Source: an uncultured Photobacterium sp.
GTDB lineage: Bacteria; Pseudomonadota; Gammaproteobacteria; Enterobacterales; Vibrionaceae
Reading direction: 5' to 3'
Assembly (NCBI RefSeq): GCF_947039875.1
Contig: NZ_CAMRAN010000010.1
Coordinates: 32,520 to 96,519, forward strand
DNA length: 64,000 nt
Shown here: positions 56,901-62,803 of the stretch, piece after piece
Layout of the letters: each line of letters opens with the position of its first letter
How positions within the stretch are numbered: the stretch's first letter is position 1
The notes under the pieces: model-generated
Database searches by the model: none
The model's input: the letters and a program-made list of their open reading frames with translations, nothing else
What the model was told of the DNA's origin: nothing
Program-made: the position numbers and the translations under genes

Positions 56901-59900
56901 AATAATGTACGTTGATTATTAGCAGCAACACCTACACCAGTATCTGGCGCATCACCAAAATCATAGCTACCAACAAGAACATAATGATCTTCGACCTCAC
57001 CATCAGGTGCAGCACCGCCCCAACCTGTATTAGCTAACCCTGCGGTGGTATAACGTAAACGCAGTGCTGCATTACCATCACTTTGTCCTGAAATACCCGA
57101 AAACGTTAATGTAATAGGTGATGATACTGTTGTACCTGTTGGTACTGTTACTGCAACATATTCTGCCGCTTCAAACTGGTTATTTTGATTCCAATCTAAC
57201 CAACCATAAAGGTAAGCATCAACACCAGTATTATTACGAACTGGCACTTGTACAGAATAATTGGTCGCTGTTAACGGTAAAATAGGGGTTGGAGTACTAA
57301 AGGCATTTTCATCATCACTGCCAGTGAGATCATCACCATCCGCATTTGGCGTTGGTTGACCATCCCCATCACTATCAATAGTTGTATTACCAATATAGAG
57401 ATTACTGATATTACTTAAACCATGGTAAGGACCGCCGCTAAGTCCTAACGTATCAAAACTATCTGGTAAATCACCAAAATCTTGATCGGCAACTTGTAGA
57501 GCATAATCTTCAACTTCACCGCCATCAACATAACCATAAGAGCGTGGATCTTCAACAGCCCCTGTCACAGCATCAGTTAGTGCAACCGGCGATAAACGTG
57601 TACGTAAATATACTGTAGTATTATTGGTTGGTGGTGTAATTGTCCCCCAAGATAATGGCATCGCGGTTGCACTTGCACCATTAACAACAACTATCGCACC
57701 ACCTGGACCTGCACCATTTGAAATAAACTCATCACGATCAAATTCACCATCACGGTTCACATCTAACCATGCATATAAATAAGCATCAGCACCAGAAGTA
57801 TTCGTCACCGTTGTTTGCGTATTATAAACCGTTGCGCCACTGGTTAACGGTTGAATTAATAAACTGTCTTCATCATCAATACCGTCTGAATTATCACCAG
57901 AGGCGGTAACGTTTTGTAAGCCATCAACTTCAGTATCTGTTGCATTGGTTCCTAAGAATAAGTCATCATCAATAGAGTGACGAGGGCCATCATCTGCTAA
58001 CGTGGTTCGATAATTTCCCGTCCCAATACCGACCCCGGTATCTGGCGCATCACCGAAATCAATACTGATGATCACTTCACCATAATCTTCGACCTCACCG
58101 TCAATACTTGGGCCATTGGGCGTATTACAATCATTGGTTGAACATAACCGAAAACGCGCATAGGTATTGCCTAAAATAGCATTCACAGGCGTCGTTATGG
58201 TATAAGTTGTCATACCAACGGTGGCTGTTGTATTACTAATTATCTGTTCGTTTGCATCATCCCAATCACCGTCTCGGTTCCAGTCAATCCAGCCATAAAT
58301 ATGGAAGCTAGTACCCGCATAATCAGGATCCTTACCAATTGTGATCTCAATATCGCGGTCACGATTGAGCACATAAATACCATTCGCAGTCACGCCATCT
58401 TCATCAGCAAGATCAACTAAATTATCACCATCGGCGATAGTAGTAGGCTGCCCATCAATATCAGTATCTAATAACACCCCTAAAAACAGATCGGGGTTAT
58501 TATCAGTATCACCATCAATAACAATATGGTTGGCACCACCATTAGCTCTTAATGTTTGGTAATCACCCATTGCGGTTGACATCGATGTATCAGGTGCATC
58601 ACCCCAGTCTTTGTTATCAACATCAACAACAATATTGGCACTAAATTCTGAAGTATCTTGTAATTCACCACTCCCACCCGTTGTCGTACGTTGAGCAATG
58701 ACAGTAATTTCATCGCCAACATTAATGCTCGACGTTGCAAATAAACTATCAAATGTTGAACCTGATTGGCTCGTAATGCTGCCTAAATATGTTAAGCCTT
58801 CACCTGCATTTAACCCATCACTGCCCAATTCACCGGTACCAACACTCGCTTTATAGACTTCAAAAGTAAATTCACCCGTGGCACACATATCACCAATAAC
58901 ACGTAGATTTGCGCCTTCTAAAAAAGCATAAGTAATTTGTGGGCGAGCTACATTATTATTGGCACCTGTGCCCGTGTCGTTATTACATAAATCAGTATTT
59001 AGTGAAACGCCTTCACCCGTTGCGAGATTATGAAGGTCAATGGCATTATCAGTATTATTATCAAAACTATTTTTAGTAATTAAATACCCTTCAATATTGG
59101 TATTACCATCAATAGAAACCCCTGAATCACCATTATTATGAATAATATTACATTCGATTATCGATAGCTGACCACTTTGGAAATGCACTCCATTATCGTC
59201 TGCATTTTGAATGTTATTACTGGTGATAGTTTGGAATAAATCAACATTCGATGTATTACGTTGATATATTGCATCGCTGGTTGCATCACGCATTATATTA
59301 CCAGCAATATTAAGATAAGCAGGCACACCGTAACGAATATAAACATTGTGATACGGTGTTGCTGTGGTCGAGGTTGAACCCAATAATTGATTTTGTATTA
59401 CTTGCCAATTAACAACATTGGTTTGGCTATTTAAATTATTTAAGGTGATATTATTATGGGCTGTTTTTATTGCGTTATAACGAATAATACCACTGTCACC
59501 ATTAAGCGAGCCATTACCTGCATTTGCAATCGCAATACCCGCACATCCTAATGATATACCACAGGTTTCTTGACCAATAACCGCATCATTACCCGCAGGA
59601 TCAATACCAATTAAGTTTTGCTCAATTAAGGTGTCAGTAATGCCCGCCGAGTAAATATTAATACCTAAAGAACCGCCAGTAAGAGAGACATTTCGTACTG
59701 TAGTATTATCCGCATTAATAATTAATAATTCAGCGGCATAAGCACTGGCGTTAGTTGGCATATCAATTTGTAATTCAGGCTTCGCTAATGCAGGAATGGT
59801 TTCAACACTACACCCATCAGAGCTACCGACGGTTTGCGCTTCTGAATAATTACCTGAATTTGAATCGATGATCGTTGTACCGTCAGCATTGCTGTATGCC

Positions 59901-61720
59901 GTACCATCAATGATAGTATTTGCGCCATTAGTACCCGTTATTGTAGTTAAAGAGGTCGTTGGAGAAACAACCCACCAATCGCCAGCAGGATCAGTATCGT
60001 TTGCAGGAACTGTTGGTACAAAACGCATTTCATTAGCGCCAACAATTCTGTTGGCATTAATAATAAATTGATTTAAAGAACCTTGCGCTGATGTATTGGT
60101 ATTAGTAACAACGTTATATGAGAAACCAAAATCAACATTAGTCTGATTGGTTGAAGTAAATGACAAATCAACCTTAGATATGTGTTCACGCGTAGTTGAA
60201 TTGGTGATTGCATCAGCACGATCGCCATCAATACCACCATAACAAGCGCCAGAAGCCGTTAAAGGTGTATCACCTGAGGTTGCATCACCATTGCTATCAC
60301 AAAAAGCATTGGTATAGGTATTACTGGCCGCATAAGTTTGCTCGGAAATCGCAGTGCTATTCGTCGGTGGCGCTGTTGCGACAAAATATGTATCAATCGG
60401 TAGTTCAGTGAAAGAATAAGCGCCACTTGCGGTAGTCACTTGTTGTAGATAAGTATCGCCCGCACTCGGCACACCATCATTATCATCATCACGATAAAGT
60501 CTTACTATTACTTCATTTGGCGTTACGCTATCAGAGGAAATATCACTGTCGCCATTTTCATCTAAATAAACCGTACCGCTAATATCAAAACAACCAATAC
60601 AGAATCGATAATCTTCCACTTCACCACTATCAACTGTGGTTGAAATTGTTGACGTCGTTAATGCCGCATTTGAGATTCTAAACCGAGAGAAAAAATATCC
60701 AGTATTACTTCGATCTGCCACATCAACAATATAATCGACATTACACGTAAAGTTAGATCCTGATGTATTAGTACAATCTGCATTAGAAGAGCCCGCAGCA
60801 GGAACCGTTATCGCGACACCTTCATCAGCTTGAAAGGCATTATCTTGATCCCAATCAACCCAGCCAACAAATGTACGCGGTGAGCCAGTATTGTTATAAA
60901 CGCTAGCAGAAACTGAAACGGCCCCTGTGCCGGCATCAATTTCAGACTGAGGAAAACCAGTTATACCATCATCAAAAGTATCTGAATTTGCTAATGCACT
61001 ATTGCGATTTGCAGTTTCAAAACTAACATTCGTCCCAAAACGCAAATTAATTCCGGTTAAATCGACATTATGACGAGCAACGCCATAACTACTTGGTGCA
61101 TCTGTTGCTTCGAAGTTACACGCATAACCAGAGGTATTAACTCTTACACCACCGTCATCACCCGCTCCGCCTGATGAACCACCCGATGCTGGTGTTTGGG
61201 TTCCTTCAATTTGAATACTGGTAATCGATGTCATCCAAGAAGGTAATAATATTTGTGAACTATGAGGATATTGACCAAAACTTGTTACACCAACATTACC
61301 GCCACCACTCAACATTGAAGCGCCACCTTGTGACGATAAAGTTGCATTATTTTGGCTATCACTTGGGGTCACTAATTCAGCAACGGTAGTTCCATTAACC
61401 TTAACCCGTATCCTGATTGTTTCTGTAAAATCACCACGGCTAGTCCACTGATTACCGTTGTTCCACCCCCAATTGGCACTAATAATTATTCGACCACCAG
61501 AGCCAGTACCGCCGGTTAAATTGGTATTATAAACCCCGATATTTCGGGTTCCCCAGCCATTACCGCCATCACCATCAAAATAGTAATTACCGCCAGAAGT
61601 TGTCGGTGAAGCGTAACTTTGAGAACACTGTTGAGCCTGAGCAATCGAGGTGTTGAACAACAACCCGCCACAAAAGCAAACAAGCATTAATACTCTACGG
61701 ATAATTTTCATCTTTTCCAT
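38921..61720 (-). CDS. Giant GEVED-repeat surface protein (7599 aa)
   Basis: A 22.8-kb open frame. Signal peptide MEKMKIIRRVLMLVCFCGGL to AQAQ, cleaved near residue 30. Order of regions: an N-terminal beta domain (~30-195), a first GEVED unit (to ~370), an SdrD-like domain (~375-490), a beta-helix-like region (~536-1033), GEVED units to ~4747, a globular insert (~4747-5020), four GEVED units to ~5727, a glycine-rich region (~5740-6170), an SdrD-like domain, DUF6923-like propeller, GEVED, a second DUF6923-like region, GEVED (~7207), an SdrD-like domain, and DUF11 at the end (YQVTIK). I count 27 copies of the GEVED motif, two as GEIED-type variants plus another in the C-terminal part and one GEVEG. 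It is extremely rich in Asp. Likely a filamentous adhesin. No barrel, RTX or sortase motif is seen. Confidence 0.88.
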   Translation of the reverse strand: MEKMKIIRRVLMLVCFCGGLLFNTSIAQAQQCSQSYASPTTSGGNYYFDGDGGNGWGTRNIGVYNTNLTGGTGSGGRIIISANWGWNNGNQWTSRGDFTETIRIRVKVNGTTVAELVTPSDSQNNATLSSQGGASMLSGGGNVGVTSFGQYPHSSQILLPSWMTSITSIQIEGTQTPASGGSSGGAGDDGGVRVNTSGYACNFEATDAPSSYGVARHNVDLTGINLRFGTNVSFETANRNSALANSDTFDDGITGFPQSEIDAGTGAVSVSASVYNNTGSPRTFVGWVDWDQDNAFQADEGVAITVPAAGSSNADCTNTSGSNFTCNVDYIVDVADRSNTGYFFSRFRISNAALTTSTISTTVDSGEVEDYRFCIGCFDISGTVYLDENGDSDISSDSVTPNEVIVRLYRDDDNDGVPSAGDTYLQQVTTASGAYSFTELPIDTYFVATAPPTNSTAISEQTYAASNTYTNAFCDSNGDATSGDTPLTASGACYGGIDGDRADAITNSTTREHISKVDLSFTSTNQTNVDFGFSYNVVTNTNTSAQGSLNQFIINANRIVGANEMRFVPTVPANDTDPAGDWWVVSPTTSLTTITGTNGANTIIDGTAYSNADGTTIIDSNSGNYSEAQTVGSSDGCSVETIPALAKPELQIDMPTNASAYAAELLIINADNTTVRNVSLTGGSLGINIYSAGITDTLIEQNLIGIDPAGNDAVIGQETCGISLGCAGIAIANAGNGSLNGDSGIIRYNAIKTAHNNITLNNLNSQTNVVNWQVIQNQLLGSTSTTATPYHNVYIRYGVPAYLNIAGNIMRDATSDAIYQRNTSNVDLFQTITSNNIQNADDNGVHFQSGQLSIIECNIIHNNGDSGVSIDGNTNIEGYLITKNSFDNNTDNAIDLHNLATGEGVSLNTDLCNNDTGTGANNNVARPQITYAFLEGANLRVIGDMCATGEFTFEVYKASVGTGELGSDGLNAGEGLTYLGSITSQSGSTFDSLFATSSINVGDEITVIAQRTTTGGSGELQDTSEFSANIVVDVDNKDWGDAPDTSMSTAMGDYQTLRANGGANHIVIDGDTDNNPDLFLGVLLDTDIDGQPTTIADGDNLVDLADEDGVTANGIYVLNRDRDIEITIGKDPDYAGTSFHIYGWIDWNRDGDWDDANEQIISNTTATVGMTTYTITTPVNAILGNTYARFRLCSTNDCNTPNGPSIDGEVEDYGEVIISIDFGDAPDTGVGIGTGNYRTTLADDGPRHSIDDDLFLGTNATDTEVDGLQNVTASGDNSDGIDDEDSLLIQPLTSGATVYNTQTTVTNTSGADAYLYAWLDVNRDGEFDRDEFISNGAGPGGAIVVVNGASATAMPLSWGTITPPTNNTTVYLRTRLSPVALTDAVTGAVEDPRSYGYVDGGEVEDYALQVADQDFGDLPDSFDTLGLSGGPYHGLSNISNLYIGNTTIDSDGDGQPTPNADGDDLTGSDDENAFSTPTPILPLTATNYSVQVPVRNNTGVDAYLYGWLDWNQNNQFEAAEYVAVTVPTGTTVSSPITLTFSGISGQSDGNAALRLRYTTAGLANTGWGGAAPDGEVEDHYVLVGSYDFGDAPDTGVGVAANNQRTLLSDDGPRHGLNNQLFFGAAIDAEQDANNPANSADGDDLDANGDDEDGALLIPLHSSATSYDLPVTVTNNTGSDAYIYAWIDFDRTTGFDRDEFAGGAAGVPITVPTGTNNGNVTISWNSFPGIAINTDVYIRLRLTSDVLTDSATGTAEDPRSFGIATDGEVEDYYLRVDTYDGGDAPDSYDTLYTSNGPSHYHNNLNLYIRDATHDNIHDTDGQPTPNGDGDDNDGTDDENADSLTRIPLLGVLDTTYTLGVPLYNGTGADAHLYAWIDFNQDGDFADAGEFTSLENLVNSTNTSAQTTPTTELTWTGISGLTQGSTFVRLRLTSDILTADDWGGIALNGEVEDHQIFIGDFDFGDAPDTANGVSANNYRTNFNDQGAYHGLDAAVYLGAAAPDTENNANTPAIYALGDDQDANGDDEDGVFILPLHNTATTYALPVTATNNSGANAYLYAWIDFDRNGRFDRDEFVGGAAGSPITIATGTTSATLDAIWDSFPGIAVNTDVYARFRITTDLLSDSATGTIEDPRSYGGVTDGEVEDYYIRVDTYDGGDAPDSYDTLYLSDGPAHYHVNANLYIRSATHDDAHDTDGLPTVGADGDDNDGVDDEDVDSLTKIPLLGVSDTTYTLGVPLYNGTGVNANLYAWIDFNQDGDFADAGEFTSLENIINGTNTLNQTAPTTELVWNGIGGLTQGSTYVRIRLTNDTLTASDWGGFALNGEVEDHQIFIGNYDFGDAPDTANGVAANNYRTTLNDGGPYHGLNNNLYLGAAVPDTENDANAPAILALGDDDDVNGDDEDGVFIMPLHNSVTNYGVRSVVTNNTGSDAYIYAWIDFDRNGRFDRDEFAGGAAGAPIVVNSGVSNFVANINWNSFPGIANNTDVYVRVRLTSELLSDAVTGTTEDPRSFGGAVDGEVEDYYLRVDTYDGGDLPESYQTSYSNGGPAHYHTNANLYIRDATHDNNHDEDGQPTAAANGDDNDGTDDENADSLVPLPILTLTDTSYTVGVPLYNATGADANLYAWLDLNQDGDFDDTGEFASLEGLVNGTNTSAQTAPTTQLTWAGISGQTTGDMALRLRLTSDILTATDWGGIAKNGEVEDHYVYVGDPDFGDAPDTSSTTAANNYQTLYNYFGPYHLFVDGLYIGNTAPDIDDGTLQDITATADDLDATDDEGPITLPPLFNGMDSYKITVPVTNTTGNIATLAVWIDFNRNGQFDDSEGQIAVVPTGSSNTPVELEWATIPAVTNNTTSFVRLRLTNRLVGQISDISSLGGEAGGEVEDHSIFFGLQDLGDAPASYLVDPLLGGPHHIITNNTNLYLGTSTIDGDEIVLASVDALGDDNNGSDDENGTSQPLTSIPINGSSHSLDLTVRNTTGNDAYLAGWIDSNRNGIFDEIEGRVDVIPTTQNGVYTYSFDSNQMQNLSVGNTFIRFRLTTDPLTTTDVGGRASDGEVEDFMIQIGGQDLGDLPDTSSATAANNYQTNLTFGGPYHNVAAEPNLYLGTVAPDVDGATPQSSDATGDNVTGVDDENALANIALPDLDAGDNYDTNITVTNSSTSTAYLYAWIDWDRDGNFENDEIAQASINSLGSTQAINNGVITIPASTGTETYTVTFTTDTALVDARTYGVRLRLTTELLTDGDATATVDERSLGAAQDGEVEDFFVTAENTDLGDLPDSYLTLPVSGGPAHYYVSNLYLGANNIDDDDQAYPDAAALGDDNTGVDDETGLVEPLTTVATSITSYSVDLAVYNYSGSNATLVAWLDTNQDGSFSADEVVDDLNVVATSTPFSNATFASDNLPTSSNNLTNKVTLTWNGISGLTQGSMGLRIRVANTSLTANDWGGIAQGGEVEDYVVYVGQFDFGDAIDSAANIGVNNYRTTLSDNGAYHGIDNTILMGALLDSESDANDPTTAFAQGDNITGSNDEDGAFIPPLNNTNTTYNIPVTVTNNSGSKGYLYAWIDFDRNGRFDRDEFFGGNTAEPREINTGNTNTTTNLGWNTFPGIATGTDVYIRIRFTTDLLADTENGAIVEDPRSYGGASDGEVEDYYIRVETYDGGDAPDTYDTLYTSGGPYHRHNTANLYIRSNNHDNGHDQDGQPSNGAVGDDTDGIDDENADDLTPFPILAVADTTYTVGVPLYNATGSDAHLYGWIDFNQDGDFADAGEFTELTSIVNATNTSTSATPTTQLTWTGISGLTAGSTYMRLRLTNSVLTANDWGGEAINGEVEDHQIYIGALDFGDAEDGVAGTAAGSGDYRSRLADDGPYHVINNNIYIGNSVPDSEADANPSSGPIKADGDDTTGSDDEDGVTLRALDNSPVPSSYTAAVNVTNNTGQDATLYGWIDWDRNGQFGSDEVAEVIVPTGTNGSVDITWNSFTGIATGFTLTRFRLTTDGLVNGNSGAAEDTRSLFGASDGEVEDHLIYIGDQDMGDAPDTYQTLSASDGPFHGRSNSATVYLGTATIDADTDGQPTSDASGDDNNGSDDENGLSQPLANIAIAATSYSVPVTLRNSELASNPATLVAWLDTNQDGEFSAAEVVSTINYDTTGDAPFSTDNIPYFNGVKTAVLTWNGISGLTNGSMALRIRISYLTDLTANDWAGQALDGEVEDYMVFVGEFDYGDAPDEAVNVGVNNYRTTQSDSGPFHGVDSNLFMGTVPDADNDAQTPTIAFQASGDDITASDDEDGLILPPLTTTQGSYSANAMVTNNTGSDAYIYAWIDFDGNGRFDRDEFVDNGTGTGGAIVTSTGLTNSSVELDWTATTGLAAGQNRYMRVRITSELLADSATGVNEDPRSYGGVSNGEIEDHYLLSDSVRYDGGDAPDSYLVRFADGGPIHPISTTLRLGTATTDGEDADGSSDALLDDITATADEDGISLPTLALSATSYTLDANVLNNTGANADLIVWIDWDQNGVFDAAEGQVISATSNGINTVYNPSWNGLTPVTAGYYFGRARLAPNSDGLTVSDAGGTATSGEVEDFRISVLTAQDWGDAPDAYHTLATNSGANHAPSTNLYIGTTAADADVDGQPSVAADGDDNNATADETVPTFPVLSPSMTTWSFDTTVTNNTGGAATLHAWVDHDLDGEFQLDEYTSVAVADGATDLPISVAWTNLSNAEGGNVGDSYVRLRLTTDTLVDDGTTAIDERSQGAATDGEIEDHYHKVTFHMLIQQDSGAIEYTLPNTANNTVALMENNYGVGYVTYDLLVPTDNITTDFTLRDYQFILYQSDLAGGTSPDTTAEIDALLDYRNQGGVLLSLVEGDTFADATTTRINAYMGQQVGFPGTSATGFAGYAGPTTLPRFHPSDGPGALSTQATVATTGTLSTITGIDHRSVIYTLPTVTGSCNNVDAMAWLIPYDPTTTGGYEYPRTHTGPWVGSGERQFYFTPAYVSSNLTPYQALMDFVYDYYEDQSAFLARNNWLADDANVNGNCSNTELDFDDLPDSGAGTAIGDYVTAFQFDGPRHQLGANIFMGTAPDGETDAYATVAANGDTDDGVEILPLSSTATQYSVRVTTTNTTGTDGNVYAWADWNKNGDLEASEMQTIAVADGETDTVKVLTWPITTAITNGDTVYVRVRICNTTTDCSTAIGEATNGEVEGYAISVSDNVDFGDAPDTYLTLAGSGGPFHYGDTSLFLGDQASDGEPDGIPTATADGDDTNASPDDEDGVNVISPININASDYSLTVEASNTSGSVAYLAVWIDFDQSGTFEAGEGQIQIVPDASSEVQYVFNWTGLTGLTAGVTYSRIRITNDVLTTSSMGGIATNGEVEDHLIVMGTFDLGDAPDTYGTDRTNASGEGIGPMHIPSATIFLGTNATDAEANGFVDGIDDNGLAQDDDLAGVNDEDGVTIPAVMSAEPSSTETLTVRVHTDVDATVYAWLDFDRDGVFDVATEAATPVSITAVNDDTDVTLTFTTPNDVLDGGSYVRVRICSTTTVCSTPHDVANDGEVEDHRIILDVAYDYGDAPETLGYNTLFTSNGARHRIGNTTLSLGSVIGDGDSDGFGDGVDDNGDATDDDTLNINDEDGISTVGFLSQGATSFTQDVICNDHNGTADMGANVYAWVDFNADGDFADSGEFALAACTDADAVTDGSASLSFPSINTTTVATETYMRLRITSETLTVDDYNGTAINGEVEDHQIPILKGPIQPITPAVVIAQCLNSGNIEGVSGTPVDITGVVNTYYPATANALTGTNSITLGTATGNTTETLNPGDRVMIIQMQNASIDTTNTDSYGNGVAGGYASGWTDYGTTGQYEFATVASFTDPTLVLSENLTNNFTADGNSSFQVVRIPMYEDARLTGTVTSADWDGSSGGIVSLYVNGTLDLNGNTIDVNGKGFRGGTLNTGNGIATGLNYVMSATNIDGGKGEGIAGTPVSLGGLGYTNGDYGIGAPANAGGGGNYNSGGGGGANVGPGGRGGNYGSSTSFYPGEPGTGIGLADPTRLTLGGGGGAGQENNGVGRDGADGGGIIYITANTVTGTGTINANGNTSPNAGGDGPGGGGAGGSVLVYNTDGASLSTLTVNAVGGNGASSSGGHGRSAGGGGGAAIFNSSGATANVSAGTATCSGQLLCGDDGGDGQVINTATLPTAPAVCSFELSGFVFDDSSTAPTLNGIKDVAEAGLGIAVPVIAYNTTTSECFVATADAITGAYSMTIPGGNYEVYEAALETDLVNPICPPTIGTLDPNAGGYAGATIGDPINVHSSSPNIQSVALTTDVSDVNFADFTIVTFPTCSSDGYLLRNSPTDITSINLAMGTVTPLYDDVLPTGTGVFGGTGYNFITNTLIGDNIKNKDTVLMVDGAGSAFVLPIIGSTMAINNYNSGDIDDNGVLLLMHNSGTSMYRIDVNPNSSTYLQQIGEITVSAPVMADMAINPIDNMLYTLTPTGNLVKFDPVTGARTNLGYVGINGETGTGWGAVYFDDQGFFYAAQNPNPGRIVRIDISDPSLPSGGYSAVNFTQINAATSQNDGARCRFAPLPLDFGDAPETTGYPTTLVNDGPRHLTEETGLYIGSVAADNENDGQPDADYAGDDNNGTAPDDEDVLSALITADVSSPTVTQTVPVVNTTGSDAYLSGWIDFDNSGSFDDDESAWVIVPNGATSATLTWNNVGTSGANISNSVVGYRLRISSDFNTTTNTPLDADGNVFPDPIGPAPDGEIEDYRVLVSSLNGDNTCDIIVETKGDNTSGYDFAEFDPTTNPAQLNNIVSPIVINGYPNAENINAIGFNRLSGLFYGTFIDGSSTNDDVILFVTDRDGTEFVSLGTIRSDGVQSIIHSIHGTSNFANNQILSRLGGSSNISYPVRGDVSPDGQYLYIMNGNWDSLVRIDLNTQTFTTITLSSTPAMGGDFSFSSNDGMLYGVDLPGGNYIQINPTTGAVTINPLNFNGLLPVTNTGSAGAGGTIMDDGIMLYAFANGGDHDTDGDNAHDLIDKTAVYQLNVITGELMFVTEGIDVSVQGNDAAGCYYARDYGDAPISYGDAFHNYSDTGNDGDAALDGDQDLTLGVNWDSEFVSQFSLDATGDDLQASDDEDGVTLPASITVATSTPVTVSVPQAAGFLNVFIDLNGDGDFADVGEMIIEDQLITAATTNLDFNLDAGLTAGYNGDTFVRFRLCSTAATCNSPIGEAADGEVEDYQFELINQIVLSGFVFEDNGISGATAAHDGIFDGGEVGIGNTVVRAIYNGTGAGGFTTGDVVATTVTSGDGGYLLVVPVSLANENLVLEVVKQADWIDISEADVSALTQVTNTSVIDSQMLINAAAGDYLTGLNFGKVKEPRMEPDNFTETEPGKGVLFSHKFTAETAGSVNFTIMNISTEPANDGWSAILYQDNDCNGSIDGADSQIANPVAVSGDSSVCLISKVFVPADAPLNALYHYDIQADMTFEDSVATGHGVTRQVIDTDTVRATFAGAGELKLNKTVENLTQATGVSTSNDGKPGDILEYSIEFTNVGSGPITEVTIFDTTPAYTDLTLAIDCTSGVLPAGLTCNVLTPNGANIAGYEGEVRWEMTGALNPSETGTVIYQVTIK
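43200..44500 (-). other. Glycine-rich segment of the giant protein
   Basis: Residues ~5740-6170. Preceded by strand-rich sequence, then runs such as GGGGNYNSGGGGG and GGGGAGG, with GTGTINANGN turns. Similar glycine-rich beta-structures occur in large secreted proteins of gliding and adhesive bacteria. Function here is unknown. Confidence 0.7.
46660..47480 (-). other. Unique globular insert in the GEVED array of the giant protein
   Basis: Residues ~4747-5020, between GEVED units 21 and 22. It differs sharply from the repeats: fewer Asp, more aromatic and Met residues, an alternating beta/alpha look (FILYQSD, EIDALLDYRNQGGVLLSLVEGD) and a C-terminal YQALMDFVYDYYEDQ helix. The pattern recalls amidotransferase-like or ThuA-like alpha/beta folds, but this is only a guess. 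Confidence 0.55.
53600..56960 (-). repeat. Tandem ~1.12-kb repeats (paired GEVED units) within the giant gene
   Basis: A two-domain unit repeats: type A begins FDFGDAPDT and has FDRDEF, type B begins TYDGGDAPDSY and has NLYIRDATHD and FADAGEF. The DNA encoding TYDGGD lies at about 54141, 55258 and 56382, spacing 1117 and 1124 bp. A fourth type B unit lies apart near 50770. The DNA similarity makes this stretch open to copy-number change and to assembly errors. Confidence 0.8.
58620..60110 (-). other. Right-handed beta-helix-like domain of the giant protein
   Basis: Residues ~536-1033. Starts with QGSLNQFIINAN and MRFVP, the entry motif of the secreted parallel beta-helix group, and then short repeating strands such as NADNTTVRNVSLTGG, TLIEQNLIGID and IIECNIIHNNGDSGVSI. 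Such folds often bind or cleave polysaccharides. No catalytic residues can be assigned. Confidence 0.7.
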
Positions 61721-61919
61721 AACTCAACCAACGTAGTTAATCAGGGAACGAAAAAGAATGCAAAAACCACGCCTGTTATTTAAGCACGTTTATTGATGGG
61801 GATTAATGAGTAGCGGAAGGTCTAAAATAAGCAGAGTATCAATTAAAGAAACATCATGAAAAATATAAAAAAATATGTTTTTTTAAAATAAAAACGTTAT
61901 CGATTATTTATAATAATAA

Positions 61920-61953
61920 ACAATGACACTATCCGATGAAATAATGTCATTGT
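61920..61953 (-). terminator. Possible terminator of the YheO-type regulator gene
   Basis: Perfect 9-bp arms ACAATGACA/TGTCATTGT with a 16-nt loop, 13 nt after the stop, followed on the minus strand by TTTATTATTA. The T-run is broken, so efficiency is uncertain. Confidence 0.55.
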
Positions 61954-61965
61954 TTAATTACATAT

Positions 61966-62613
61966 TTAATTTGCACGTATTTCTCGCAAATAGCGATAAA
62001 TAGTATGAATGGAAATATCCAACCCTTTTGCTGCTATTTGAGCACTGTCTTTGAGATCAAAAATACCAAGATCATGTAATCGCGTTACAATTTCTCGACT
62101 TTTCTTTGAGGGAGGGATCGAACTATCACTCGTTACCTGCTCACGAACATTTTCAATCGAACTATGCATCATTTCATCACTATTACGCGCAAATGTTTCT
62201 GCGGTAACACCATGATCACAATAAGTACCAATTGTTGGCATTAAACTATGGATCATAGATTGAAATGGTGCGTCTAAATTAAAATTAACACAGAGTAAAC
62301 CAATCGCTTGCTGCTGCTTATTACGGATCACTGTTGTTAATGAACGTAACATTTTACCGTCCGGCGCTTTAGTAATATAAGCATCAGAAACATCTTTGCC
62401 TTCATTTAACTTTACTAATGCAATATTGGTGATTGGTGCACCAACTTCACGTCCCGTAATATGTCCATTGGCAATTTTCATAATTGACGGATGGCGGGAA
62501 TCTAAACAATGCAATAAGACTTCAGTATGCTCCCCCCACATTGCCGCAATACCATCAACAATATTTTCCATAGCGTGAAGAATATCATAATCACTTTCTG
62601 TCAATTCATGCAT
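61966..62613 (-). CDS. YheO/DauR-type transcriptional regulator (PAS_6 + HTH_22)
   Basis: 215 residues. The N-terminal ~120 residues form a YheO-like PAS domain (AAMWGEHTEVLLHCLDS, IANGHITGREVGAP, TTVIRNKQQQAIGLLCVNFN). The C-terminal ~55 residues are a DauR-type helix-turn-helix with AAKGLDISIHTIYRYLREIR. The family includes DauR, which controls D-arginine use in Pseudomonas; ligands of most members are unknown. It is on the same strand as the giant gene, 245 bp before its start. A regulatory link to it is possible, but nothing in the sequence shows one. Confidence 0.88.
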   Translation of the reverse strand: MHELTESDYDILHAMENIVDGIAAMWGEHTEVLLHCLDSRHPSIMKIANGHITGREVGAPITNIALVKLNEGKDVSDAYITKAPDGKMLRSLTTVIRNKQQQAIGLLCVNFNLDAPFQSMIHSLMPTIGTYCDHGVTAETFARNSDEMMHSSIENVREQVTSDSSIPPSKKSREIVTRLHDLGIFDLKDSAQIAAKGLDISIHTIYRYLREIRAN

Positions 62614-62803
62614 TTTTTCTACCTTTTTTAAGCATCAAACTACTTACTCAGCAGTTTTATCATATTATCAATAATGACAGTATCTGTATTTTCCATTAAC
62701 AATATTAATATTTCATCAAAATACGCAATAATGATATCAGTATTATTAGTAATAATACTTTAATTATCCATTAGAATTAGCATTGTAATTACTCAAATAA
62801 AAA

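Noticed and set aside
53600..56960. CRISPR-like or satellite array
   Set aside because: The repeats are over 1 kb, coding and in frame, without spacers.
15066..61720. RTX toxin or sortase-anchored proteins
   Set aside because: No GGxGxDxxx nonapeptide arrays, no LPxTG motif and no sortase or type I export genes are present.
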